Part shown: positions 1 through 11,912 of the stretch, in pieces
Layout: every line of letters starts with the position of its first letter
Position numbering within the stretch: the first letter of the stretch is position 1
The notes under the pieces: generated by a model
The model's input: the letters and a program-made list of their open reading frames with translations, nothing else
Database searches by the model: none
Told to the model about the DNA's origin: nothing
Position numbers and translations under genes: made by a program
NCBI GenBank assembly: GCA_013399855.1
Contig: VXAY01003830.1
Location: 2,069,238-2,133,237, forward strand
Length of the DNA stretch: 64,000 bases
Reading direction: 5' to 3'
Source: Oxyruncus cristatus
Lineage: Eukaryota > Chordata > Aves > Passeriformes > Cotingidae

Positions 1-2062
1 TTTACATCAATGAAGTCAGTAAGAATTTTTACAGAAGAGGAGTACACCAATCAGTACACCTGGAATCTCCTTTGGATAGAGGTTGGCAGTTCTTTAATCC
101 ATGAAAATAAACCCTTAAAAGAAGAGTCAACCACACTGAAATATAGGACTTGATGTCTTTTCTATTTCTGGTATATATTAATGCCCTTTTAGAATGTTTA
201 CAAAGAGCTATGAGTTAGGATTAGGTGATAACACTAACAAAAAGGAATTTGGAGGATGTTTTAAAATATGCAAGATACTCTTCCTCTAGTGTTGAAGTCT
301 ACATAAATACATATTATTATATTTTTATTCAAAGTTCTATTTTGCTTTTAAATTTTAATTCTTTTCATAATGTTAGAATACTTCACTCGGGGGTTCTGGA
401 ATATGCCTTTATGCATTCAAGGTTTTTATTGATTGCAATGAGTACTTTCATTCATCTGACATTAAAAGAGGCAAGCTCAAGCTTCAACATGTTGAAGTGT
501 TATATTTGTTTTCCAGTACTTTATCCATCCAGTACTTTATGCTGTTGAGGATGAATGGAAATAGAGAACTAAACAAGATATTACTTTGATCAACTGATTT
601 TGATATTCTTTATTAGATGTTCATTTTGGCTGAATTTATCAGTTTATAGGCTACTGTAGCTTAGCATTAGCACGGAATGCAATGTAGTACTTTACATCTA
701 TTAGAATACATATGCATTGTATCTATAAACTGTTAAAAAATCAGTTCCTAAACAGCACCCCTTCACCCTCACCACTCCAAACAGTCACTTTATTAGGAAA
801 CATTTGAAGGCACTTTAATTGTGATGGAGGTGATTAGACTAAATCTTTTTATACTTGATTTAAAAAAATAATAAAAATAAAGTGGAGTCGATTCTGACAT
901 GGTTAAGCAACTTCTCAGCTGGGCTGGAGTCAGAAAGCATTTATGCATTGTATGACAAATCTACTTTAGTGAGTCACTTAGGCATGAAAATGTATAGCAC
1001 TCGGAAAATAAGCGCTTCCAGTATACTAACAAGAAATAAGGAAACAGGAAGAATGAAACCAATAATTTTAAAGAAAATTAAACACCAATCAAATATGCAC
1101 AGTAAGAAACTGCATGATAAATGTAAGTATACTTAACTTTGAACATCAACATCATACAGAATCTTCTGGGTGACAGTTCACTTATTTAGTAGGTTTCATA
1201 GTTATAAATAAGTAAAGAGGATGATAATATTCTGTAATTTGTGACCTTGTTTTAACTGGGAAAATTGTTACTTTTCTAAAATGTAAAAGAAATAACTGGA
1301 TTTATGTTTGAATGTGTCACTGCTTGCTGTTGAAGAATATTTATTAACCACATGCAAAATATTGCTTAACATTATCTTTTTGTACTTCTTATTAAAGTTA
1401 ATTTAAATATAGCACATTTTGTATTTTTGTTTTTAATGCTTTGACAGAAAAAAAATATTCCCTTCATGGCTTTTCTCTTAGGACTCGTGTGTGGGATTTT
1501 AATTTGCTTGCTTTTAAGCAACCCATTACAGCCTCTATGAAGGTGCTTTTTTATTAAAGACAGAATTTCCCAAAGGAAGCTAACAATACATTGGAAAAAG
1601 AAATTCCTTATCTTGATGAGAGTTTAACAGGTTTCCCATTTATATAATGATATTGCCCTCATGTATTCATATTCACATGCCAATGTTTCATGTTTTCAGA
1701 AGGCTATAAAGTGTATTATTGCTGCTGGGTATACACTAACCACCAGTTGATGTGAAACACAAGAAACCTCCTACTGGACACCTTGATTCATCGGTGAGAG
1801 TAGATGGAGTAACAAATCTTACTTGGAAACAACCAAATGACTATGCTGTTAGTATGGTGTGGGTTTGGTTTTGGTTTTTTGTTTTAAAATGAGTGTTCTG
1901 AGTTCCAAGTATTTCAGTGCAAAAGCTATAAATATTTCAGGAGTGGCCCTTTCTTTTCCTGGAAAGTTGCATCTTCTCATGGGAAATACACAAATGTTCT
2001 TCACGGAAGATGAAGAACATTACATTCTTATCTCCAAATTCGAGAGACAGGAATTTGAAGAA
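1..2062. other. AT-rich intergenic sequence, nothing recognised
   Basis: AT-rich single-copy-looking DNA. The longest open frames are about 75-107 codons, have no recognisable protein similarity and are of the length expected by chance at this base composition. No splice-bordered exon, RNA gene or repeat family was recognised by reading. If synteny with mammals holds, this would be sequence 3' of GABRA2, but that is inference only. Confidence 0.6.
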
Positions 2063-3049
2063 TGGCCTATATATGGTGGGTAAGGAATTGGCTGGATGGA
2101 CACAGCCAGAGAGTTGTGGTCAATGGCTCAATGTCCAGGTGGAGGGCAGTGAGAAGCAATGTCCCTCAGGGCTCTGTCTTGGGATTGGTGCTCTTCAATA
2201 TCTTTATCAATGACACAGACAGTGAGATCCGGTGCACCCTCAGCAAGCTTTCAGGTGACATGAAACTGAGCATTGCAAGTGACACAACAGAAGGAAGGGA
2301 TGCCATCCAGGGGAACCTGGACAAAATTGAGAAGTGGGCCCATGGGAACCTCATGAGGTTCATCAAGTCCAAGTGCAAGGTGCTGCACCTGGATTGGGGC
2401 ACTGCTAGACATGAGTCCAGACTGGGAGAAGAAGTCATTGAGAGCAGCACTGCAGAGAAGCAGTTAGGGGTTCTGGTGGACGAAAAGCTGGACATGACCC
2501 ATCAAGGTGCGCTCACAGTCCCAGAAGGCCGACCATATACTGGGTTTCATCAAAATAGGAATGGTCAGCAGGTTGAGGGAAGTGATTATCTTCCTCTGCT
2601 CTGCCTTCATGAAACTGCATCCAGGTTTGTGGTCCTCAGCACAAGAAAGAGATGGAGCAGTTAAAGCGGGTGGAGGAGGCCCAAAGATGATCACAGGGCT
2701 GGAGCACCTCTCCTACAAAGACAGGTTGTGAGAACTGGGTTGCTCAGCCTGGAGAAAAGAAGGCTTCAGGGAGACCTCATTGCAGCATTCTGGTAATTAA
2801 AGGGGGCTTATTAAAAAGAGGGAGAGGTACTTTTTCATGGGCAGGTAGTGATAAAGGGCATTAGTTATAAACTAAAAAACAAGAGATTTAAATTAGGTAT
2901 TAGTAAGAAATTCTTCACTGTGAGGGTGATGAGGAACTGGCACAGTTGCCCTGGGAAGTTGTGGATGCCCCATTCCTGGAAGTATTCAAGGCCAGGTTGG
3001 ATGGGGTTTGAGTAACCTGGTCTAGTGGAAGGTGTCCCGGCCCATGGCA
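2063..3049 (+). mobile_element. CR1 LINE copy, 5'-truncated, broken reverse transcriptase
   Basis: Translation in the + direction gives the central reverse transcriptase of avian CR1: a [13 protein letters not shown] block near 2085-2125, then VPQGSVLG near 2160-2185 (RT motif B region), then [18 protein letters not shown] near 2292-2345. The catalytic motif C, normally A-D-D in this family, reads G-D-M near 2256, so the enzyme is dead. The frame shifts after about 2500. The 3' half carries the CR1 block around 2900-3045 (FFT..V...WN.LP-type sequence and the 'gtggaaggtgtccc.gcccatggca' 3' region). The copy stops before the usual 3' terminal ATTCTATG-type repeats, so it is truncated at both ends. 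It is an old insertion upstream of GABRG1. Confidence 0.88.
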
Positions 3050-6000
3050 ATTTATGGAATGCTGACGGATTAAGAGCAATGCAGAAAATGGTCTATAACG
3101 TAGTATATATTTTTTCAGGAAACTTTTAATCCAAAAATCAGACTGTGATGAATAAGGATTTATTTTTAACAGTATGCTTTACATCCAGATATGAAGGAAT
3201 CAGGGGGACTGAGTAATATTTGCAGAGTCGACAAATCATATGGGAGAAGAGAAGCATTTAACTAGATCCAGCGTGGAAAATATTTTTAACAGTTGTCCTT
3301 TGCATTTGTTGTGGATAGGAGTCACAGTAACAGTGAAAAATAAATATTCATAACATTTTAAATATTGAAAAGCAACTCTGCTTTCAAGTTCTTTACAGAT
3401 CTTTTGAGACCCTTGTATAAATTATTAAAGAGGAAGGAATTCAATGTCTCTTTAACTTTCCAAATACTAGCAACATTTTTTGCTAATGTTGGACATGAGT
3501 GGCAAATGCAAAGAATGTGACAAAGGTTTGTGAGGATTACTGTTTTGTGCAGAGCAACATATTTAACTGTTGCACTCCTCTCCCTTACCCCCAAGGCAAT
3601 TTTTAATATTAGAGTTATTGAGAACTGGCAGTGAAAATGCCCTTAAGCTGTGTCTTGGCTTTTTGTCTTAAACCTTTCTGATGAAACACATTTTCCTCCA
3701 AAACCCCTTTCTGTTACTCCTTCTTATCACAGCCACCTGACACTAAATAGGTTACGGTTTGCAGAAATGACAGTGATGGGAGTTTAGGGTAAAACCATGC
3801 TTCACGTTGCCTTATAGGTTGAGTTCAACTGTTTTTACCTTAGGCTGTGTACAATGGTCAATGTTTATGCTTTTTGAAAAAGAATTCTGACAGCAATAAT
3901 ATGCTAGAACAAGTAATGAGTAATAGTAATGAGCAGTTTGTTTCCCCTGCTAAGCTACAAATACTTATTTTTAACTACAGTTATTTGGATATGCGAAAGA
4001 GGAATTATGCTGTGCTGCACTATTATGAATCAAACAAAAGTTTTGCAGGTTGTAAGGCAAGGAAGGATATTTAAAAGACCCTTCCAAAGTTATAGAGCTA
4101 TAGCTCTTATTAACGATAAAAAACCTACCCTCTAATAAGGACTGTTTCCTGTGGTAGGACACAAGTTAGAATTGCAGCTACACCTCATTTTGCTACATCT
4201 TGTTTTGGTGTTGGTCTAGCACAGAAAAGACAGTGTGTAAAAAGGCTTTTCCTGTGTTTCGTGTCTTTAGTTTTTTCTTCTCTATTGCAAGACTGGATCT
4301 CTTATTATACTTTGATATCTTATGTTTATGAGTCTAAAACTGCAAGAAATAGTCCTTTTAATGTTAAGATCCTGAGACTGAATCAATGTTATTCCTGCTA
4401 CCCATCCTTCATTTTCACAATGAAAATTTTAAAACTGTCCATTCAGTTTTGCAGAGAAATAATGGAAATCAGATTATTTCTATTTATTCTGAGCCAATCA
4501 CAGTGCCAAAAAGAGCTGACCACTTGAAATTACTGCCTTTCTCACTACTCGCAAATCACACTTGTTGCTAAAGCCCGAGTATTTATGTCCAACGTGCGGT
4601 AGTTTTGTTGCTAAGTTATAATAATGGCAAAACTTTCAAGACCTTTGAGCATGATGCACATATCGATATTGTTTTAATTATTTCTCTGTTGATGAAATAG
4701 GGATCATCAAAGTTAAAGGAATAACCACGATTAAATGAGAATCTGCTATGAGTAATACGGCAGTGTATTTAGGTTATGACAGGAAGTATATCTCATCTTG
4801 ACTTCCCTCACTAGCTCCCATTGCAGACCTTGTTCTTTTCTGTTCAGTTTCTACCTGGTTTTATTGACTGAATTTTTTTTTATAAAGGTGATTAAACTAT
4901 TCCCTTTCCACATACAAGAATTACTTCTGACATTTATTTTTTTGTGTATGTTGGCATTTAATTTCTCACAGTAGTAATTATTCCTGAATCCCTTACACCT
5001 GCTGAAGCATGAACTGACTATTATATCCTTGCATTCCATTACATTTTTCAGTAATAATTAATTTTTTCATTGTGCTATGTGATGCAATCCTAGATTGAAC
5101 TGTTCAGAATATTCGTAAGTCTCCATCAGAATTTATCTTGATCAATGGCAAAGCAATCTTATAAGTTTTGAATCTCTAATTAATAGATGATAGATATAAT
5201 ATTCACAATGACTAATGGTTTAATTTTCAAATTCATTTATTCATTACAATTTCTGAAGATTCTTTCAGTGGGGTAATGGGTATATCAGAATTGCATACTT
5301 GTATTAGAAGGAATTACCACTCAGATGATAAAGTCTGCTTTCTGTCTATTCCCTGAGGAAAATCATAGCATTTGATTTTGGAATTAATTACAGCACTATA
5401 CTGCAAACAACCAAGAAGGCTGGAGTGGGCAAGTAGGCATTTTTGACCTGGCAAACACTTGGCTTTATGATCTATGCAACATTCCCTTTTGTAATTGTCT
5501 ACATGTTAAATTTCATTCAGGGAGAAGACCAAATCAACCATTATTAGGTACCAGTCCTTAACCTTGTGCCTTACTAGGTTGGACCTCTGCTTGAATTGCA
5601 GAGCAAGCCCTCCCAGGTTACAGCTGAAGGAGGCTGGTGTGGGCTGTATTCCCATCATGGTGAACTTCAGAGGCTCCTTGTCAACTTCAGACTCTGGCGA
5701 CAGTGGTCAGAATACTCCCCGGGGGAGGCACTAGCTACACATACATTTGGGTGAAACTTGTAGAGACCCAAATGCAGAACAGGATTCTGTTGAGGCAAAC
5801 CCCTTCAGTACTCATTTCAGGTCTGATTTGCTCTCTTGTCCATATAGTGGTTACTTTCCTCGAGTAATCCTGTTTAAAATAATGGAGCTCCTCACAAAGT
5901 ACCTTCTTGCCCAGGTGGGCTGTGAGGGCAGGTCTTCTCTACACAGAGCCCTGACAATCACCCTCTCAAATGGTGCAGGTGCAGGAATGGAAGGTCCATG

Positions 6001-8120
6001 GTTGTCTCTGTTATCTGACCAGCTCATTCATAAGCTTAACTGCAGCCCCAAAGGAAGAAGGATGGAATGCAGTAAGGGTGAGGCCATTGCTCTGTTCTCC
6101 CATTGCAGTGGTCCATAGCATGATCTTGTTGCAGTAAAGACAATGAACTTTTTCATAAGACTTATACCAAGAATGTTTTTCAATCTACCTGATCCAGGAA
6201 CAATGCTGACAGATAAGCCTGAAGGCATTAACTAACACTGAAGGACCATTATTGCTTGTATTTTTCCATTTTGCATAAAAGCTATTAAAATGGAAAGCAA
6301 TATTGAGGCCATAAAATAACCTGGGCGTTTGTTAGCATCCCCTTGAAATAGTATCTCAGTGAATTCCCTTCCTCTACCTCCCTCCCTCAAAAAAAAAAAA
6401 ATGTTTAATTGAAAGAGCAAAAAGCTATGGAAACCACATCTGTTGTATGGTACAGTACCATAGGGAATCAAAGAAAATGAAAATATGCAAAGCATCTAAG
6501 AAAATGATTACTTTAACTGGGAAGTCATTCGAAGGAGAGAAATCATCCAAGAAGAATACTTCAGGATAACGGCTCACACTATTTTCATAGCAAATTACAA
6601 AAAAATTGCTTAGAAATTTGATATATTATTTGTATGTTTAAATATTTGGAATGTGTTTTAAAGAAAAAAATCTTTGAAAATTTTTTTGTTTGTTATCTGA
6701 ACTGCCTCACGGCCTAACATACCTTTAAGGAATTGATGCTTATAATTTTCTATTATCACTTCAGAAAATCTGACTACATAAAGGAACATGATTTGTTGAT
6801 ACATCTGTATTAAAAAGCAGTTCATCAAAAAGAACAATAGACATGTTTCTTGCCAAGCCAGAAACATGATAATTTCAGTTAAGTGTTAAATTAGGGTTAT
6901 AAATGGAGATTGCACAAACCACATTGCATACACAAGCATGAAAACAAAGTTTCTCATTTGTAGGATACACCTGTGACCAAAGCAAGTGAGAAAAGTCTTC
7001 CATGAGAGAAATTGCTGATTCTATAAGGATTATTTTTAATACTCTAAATATCATCATTGATATTTAGAAAAATAATAAAGAAGAAAACCTGTATAAGTTT
7101 TCCATTCTACCTGCTCATGTGACTCTTTAAAGCATAGAAATATTTAACAGGCACTTGGATTTTTGCACATTTTAGTTGGGATGCCAGTATATATTTTCAT
7201 TTCTTAGACTATTTCCCTCTTTGCAAACCAGAAATTTAGTTTAAGTAATTGCCATTAGTTAGATAATTAGGGCATAACTCAAAGTTATCTCACACACAAT
7301 GCAGCAGAATGTGAATATCAGTACCTGTATTATTTGTCAATAATTTATTATAACTATACACGTATTTAGGAAAAGTTATTGTTATTTTCTATGGCAACTC
7401 AGATCCTGATGAAATCTCTGAATAAATGGACTCATGCAGCTGATGGTGCAGAGGTCTAGCTCTCACCTGGGCATGCTTCGCTCTGATACAGGGATGCATG
7501 AAGAAGGAGAAATACAGATTCTTTAAAATAAATGAAAAAACATGCCTCTGTTTTGTGAGTTGCTCTTCTTCTATACCTTTTTTCTTCCCCAAAAGATTAA
7601 TACTTATATGTGCTTTTCATTTGAAAGCCATGCCACAGAGATTTTGGAAGAGGGGGCTGTAGTATGTTAGACTTTATACTTGACAGGGAGCCCTTGTTGC
7701 AGCTGACTTTTAGAAAATCTTCCTCAACTCTAAGTGCCTCCCTTTTGTTCTTGCAGTCTTCTATCAAGTTACAAGAGGCTATATAACAAAGGAGAGGTTA
7801 TGCAATAATGAACTACTTCAACAAAAATGTATTTAATATTCATTCTTAAGTACTATATTTCCTTTTCATAGTCATATTTCATAGTCACCATAAATAAATT
7901 CAGGTTTAGATTGTACCTCTCAAGGTGACTTGTTCAGGATAAAGGCAGTTGTTATTGTGTTTCAGCTCTTTGTAATGCATGTACAAGGCAAGGAGGGTTT
8001 GATCAAAAGAAAAATATTTCTGTTTTGTGCTTTTTTTCTCATAGCAGAAAGTCAGACAAACAGAGAACTATTGAACTTGCACTTTGTCAAAGAAAACTTG
8101 CTGAGCAATTGAGGAGAAAT
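3050..8120. other. Intergenic, no gene recognised
   Basis: Mostly AT-rich sequence without recognised exons or repeat families. A GC-richer block at about 5580-6240 stands out and includes a 123-codon open frame (5747-6118). I recognise neither its protein nor a known repeat, and it could be an old unclassified LTR or SINE remnant. Runs of A near 6389-6401 are simple sequence. Confidence 0.5.
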
Positions 8121-8258
8121 AGCTTTTCCCAAAACCAGTTTGTTTAAATTCCATTTGGTTAAGGGCTTTTTGTTTGCTTTTTTTGTTTTTTCCTAACACA
8201 TTTCATCCTGGTGAATTTTTCTGTAGATTAGTGTAAAGAAATTTTTCCTTAGTGTCAG
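8121..8258 (+). repeat. Local duplication, copy A
   Basis: Starts with agcttttcccaaaaccagtt and runs through a T/G-rich middle to a block containing 'catttcatcctggtgaatttt' and 'aaatttttccttagtgtcagg'. The same order of blocks recurs 174 bp downstream as copy B. The copies differ by many substitutions and by the length of the T-rich middle, so the duplication is old. No coding sequence is evident. Confidence 0.7.
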
Positions 8259-8294
8259 GCTTTTCCAGATATTTTCCAAGTTTTTACAACTTCA

Positions 8295-8481
8295 AGCTTT
8301 TCCAAAATTGATTTGCTTAAACTCCATTTGTTTAGGAATTGTGGGGTTGTTTGTTTGTTTTTTTGTTTAGGGTTTTGGGTGTTGTTTTTTATTTGATTTT
8401 TATTTTAGTTGCTTTCCTGATATGTTTCATTCTGGTGAATTCCTTCTTGGCTTAGAGAAATGAATTTTTCTTTGGCTTCAA
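8295..8481 (+). repeat. Local duplication, copy B
   Basis: Starts with agcttttccaaaattgattt, then 'cttaaactccatttg', then an expanded TTTG-rich middle, then 'gtttcattctggtgaattcc' and 'gaatttttctttggcttca'. Each block aligns collinearly with copy A. Copy B is about 50 bp longer because of the TTTG-rich stretch. The pair could be a tandem duplication of unique DNA or two monomers of an unrecognised repeat. Confidence 0.7.
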
Positions 8482-11400
8482 TACATAACATCATACTTCT
8501 TTCTATAAAAGTGTGAGAGCTAACAAGAGCGTTTCTGAGTCTCCTATCTCCCCTCAAACTTGAGGAGATTAGATTCAATGCCCCTCTTATTTCTGAAGCA
8601 CAGAACTCTCAGGAAGAAACATTTTTGTTTACAGAAACTTCTGCATGCGCCAGAGAGAAGTCAATAACAGGCAAACCCCAGCTACATAATACCCTTTGCA
8701 GACAGTTTGAAGGTGTGAAGGCGTAAGCATTTATAATGTATGTAAAGCCATAATCCTTTCCTTAGCTTTTCTGAATCATCGGAGAAATTCTGCCTGGTTC
8801 CCTTAGGCTGGCTCAGCCACTGGCTCAGGGAGGGGATAAATTAGGGGCTTTTGGAGCTGCAGCTGGGTGCAAACAGCACAGCAAGCCGCTGGCTCCTGCA
8901 GGGCAGCAAGGGCAGGCAGGGGACCACCACTGCTCCTGTGGTGCCTGAGCATCCAGGATGTTTGCTGTACTCTCTTTTTCCTTTGCAAACTGTCTTAAGA
9001 CTGCACAGGACAGGATACAGGTCTGTGTGTCCCATCCTTTTGCAGCAGAAGGTAGGGCTTGAATAAGATGAAATAGCAGCAACGAAAGTTATTTCAAAAG
9101 ACCGTGGTGGAGAATTATGGGGAAATTTCTGGAGACAGTGGGAGAACTTACCAAGACATAAAAGATAACATGTAGTTAAATCAAATAGAGGATCCATATA
9201 ATTAGATTCTTTTTTTATACAGACACCAAAATTTGCCCAGAAAGGGCCCAGAGATGATTCAAACCCTTATGAAATCCCAGCAAATCCCATGTTAGTATTC
9301 TATATTAAAAATGATCAAGTAAATTTGAAGTGTTGGTGAGATAGTAAGGTGCCTTAGAAGTGCTTTTGAGAATAAAATTTCTTCTTGGCTCAATAAATTC
9401 ACAATATTTTGATAAGGGATGTTTAAGTTAAGTTTATTTAAGACATGTTCTACCTCTTCCAACTTGCATGGTGTCTCAAATTATTACTGAAATGTTGAGT
9501 GAGAGTGTATATTAATTCTAGCACATTGGACTGATCTCCAGGGAATTCTCTTAAAGCAGATCACATTGTAGCTCTTGATAAAATACAGCTCAGACTTTTA
9601 CAATTTTCTTTCCTTCAGCATTTCCCTTCCCAATGCAGTTAAGTCTCAATGGCATGCAAAATAGTTTTATTTTGCTTGTCCTTTATCTTGTCTCACAAGA
9701 ATTCTTCTCACTTACTTTGCATGCACAAAGAACCCATCTCTACTTTCTTCTTTTTGCCTGAGCAGGAACAGTGAAACAGTCCCATCATTTCTTTCTCGAG
9801 AAACAATAACAAAGAAAGGTCAACTTCAAAGTCTCGCTTCCTCAGGTATCACTTCTTAAGTTTGATTCTGAAGTTTATGAGGGCTTTGCTAACCCATGAG
9901 GCTCTTCCCTCCAACACTCTAAGCCTCCTAGGAGCCTGCCCACAGGCAAAGCCCTGCTGATTGCATTGCAGCCATGGAAGAGTAGTTGTTGGGGTATTGT
10001 GTCAAAAAATATAATTCCTCGATTTTGCTACAGATTTTTTATTACTAGTAAGTTTACCTACACCTCTTCCTTGGATTATGATTGTGTTTTCATAGGCAGG
10101 AGCATTTTATGTTTATTGGTAAAAGAACATTTATAACTCACTATCTGTGAACAGTTGATAGTTTTGTTGGAATGCTAGAGCTGCTGCACAATATCCACTC
10201 ATCACAGTATCTTAGAGATGCTGTGTTTAAAGATCAGCTGGTAACTTTGCAATGAATTTTAAGGGGGAATGGTTCGTTTTCCATCAGAAAGGCCTTCACA
10301 CAGCAACAGGTACAGTTAGGAGAAGACAAAGCATTAGCCAAGTTCAGCACTTTGTAATGCAAATGGTGAAGTAGCACAAGCAGCCTTTTTTTATCCCAGA
10401 CACTTCAATTTAGCATATGAAGGAAGACTAGAGACATATATTAATATCCAGGTAGTGACTTGTGCTCTGCAAGAGCTGTCTTTTAAAAGACTTGTTTGTC
10501 TACCGTAGTATCCAACAGGAGTTTTTTTACTAAAATGAGACTTTACACTTAGATGTCTTTTCAGTCTTGAAAAACTACTACTTTAATCTGCTGAATGCTG
10601 GATGGTCCCTGAGGGATCTCAGGACACCACTTAAAGTCAGCTTTTATAGCTCTTTTATGCTTTATGACTAAGACAGGTATTTTGAAGCAGAAAGATTGTC
10701 TACAAAGTAGATACAGGGAAAAAAGAATTAAAAATTATGCTTAGGCAATTCAGAATAAGGAACAAGCCAACACATTAATAATTTGTTATATTTAATGACA
10801 AGCTACTGTATTACTCCTTTAAAGGGAAATTTCCTGAAGATGTTCTCATTAAAGATTATTGATTTATATTTGGCCATGGATTATTTAGAACTTTGGTGAA
10901 GAAATCAGACTCATCAGGGAGGTAAAAAGACACCTGGAAAAGACTTTTGAGGGTGTTATGTATTAAGGAGCTGCAATATGTAAAGATACATTATAAAAAA
11001 ATGTGCTGTAGTATACAAATTGATTGTTGTTCTTTAGTAATCGTGTCTTGGTCTGAGAGGCCACGATTTTAATCCAAAATTCCAGCAGCTCATTTCATGA
11101 GCATTTATCACTAATTTATAAACACTTGTTTTCCCTAAAATGCCTCTACTAGTGAAAAATTATAATCATACCCAAATAAAATGAAAGACATAAAAAAAAT
11201 TATTTGATGTGGTATGCTTGTGTTTCAGAAATGTTGTGATTTTAGATAGAAGCCTTCTGCAGACAGGAGGAAGTTGGACTTTCTATATAAAGAGAAGAGT
11301 TTGATCTCAGGTGCTTTACAGGAGCATTGGAAGAGGAACTGTGAGTGGACAAGACAAACCCTGCAGCCAGACTTGCATCAAGATGGGGTTACCTCTTCAC

Positions 11401-11594
11401 CTGCATTTGCAGCAAGTAGAACATTCAGGCATTTCAGAGATGGACAGGAGGTCAAACGGTGTCTGCAAGAGTGAACTGAAGGTACAGTTTACCTCCTTGT
11501 TGTTGGAGATAGGCTGAGGACTGAAAAGGACTTCAGAGTGTGGAAAGAAGAAATCAGTAATGACATAAATGCCTGAGTCTTCCTCCTGAAAGAC
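8482..11594. other. Intergenic, no gene recognised
   Basis: No recognisable exon or mobile element. A GC-richer block at about 8780-9060 contains overlapping open frames on both strands (largest 118 codons, minus strand, 8841-9197) with no family resemblance. It is more likely a compositional island or an unclassified old repeat than a gene. Confidence 0.5.
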
Positions 11595-11728
11595 TGTGTA
11601 ACTGCATTGTAACAAGGGCTTAGTAACTAGGTAACGCCCTCATCCATATCCCCTTTCCCTGTCAATCATGTTACCCTACCAATCGCCAATCCAGGTATCC
11701 CCTTTCCAGAACCTTTCCTTTCCCGCCC

Positions 11729-11738
11729 TATATATAAA
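11729..11738 (+). promoter_or_regulatory. TATA box of the solo LTR
   Basis: A 'tatatataaa' element sits 14 bp before the AATAAA signal in the middle of the LTR, in the usual order for a retroviral promoter and poly(A) site. If active it would drive transcription on the + strand, toward GABRG1 about 14 kb away; activity is not shown by the sequence. Confidence 0.55.
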
Positions 11739-11751
11739 CCTACCATTTTGT

Positions 11752-11757
11752 AATAAA
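11752..11757 (+). promoter_or_regulatory. AATAAA polyadenylation signal of the solo LTR
   Basis: A perfect AATAAA hexamer lies just downstream of the LTR TATA box. Its position, close to the predicted transcription start, is compact but seen in retroviral R regions. Confidence 0.5.
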
Positions 11758-11912
11758 GATCAGATCAGCTTTGACCCTCGAAGTGCATACTGCGTCTGTG
11801 TCTCATTCCTTCGGGGCATAGCTGTGGCAAACTGCAACTTGGGGAGCAAGAACCCACTGGTCTCGGATTTATCCCTTGCCCATAACCTGGCACCTTGTCT
11901 GTGACAAAAGTC

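Larger units (their letters stand above)
11595..11906 (+). mobile_element. Endogenous retrovirus solo LTR
   Basis: The interval begins TGTGTAAC and ends CTGTGACA, so it has the TG...CA ends of an LTR. It is flanked by 6-bp near-duplications, AAAGAC (11589-11594) and AAAGTC (11907-11912), as expected for a 6-bp target site duplication with one later change. Inside are a C/T-rich U3, a TATA box (11729-11738), and a polyadenylation signal (11752-11757), followed by a GC-richer R/U5-like stretch with 'cattccttcggggca'. No gag, pol or env sequence adjoins it, so it is a solo LTR left by LTR-LTR recombination. The 6-bp duplication and roughly 312-bp length fit the avian ERVK-like class, but the class is inferred. 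The exact ends are my best reading. Confidence 0.72.
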
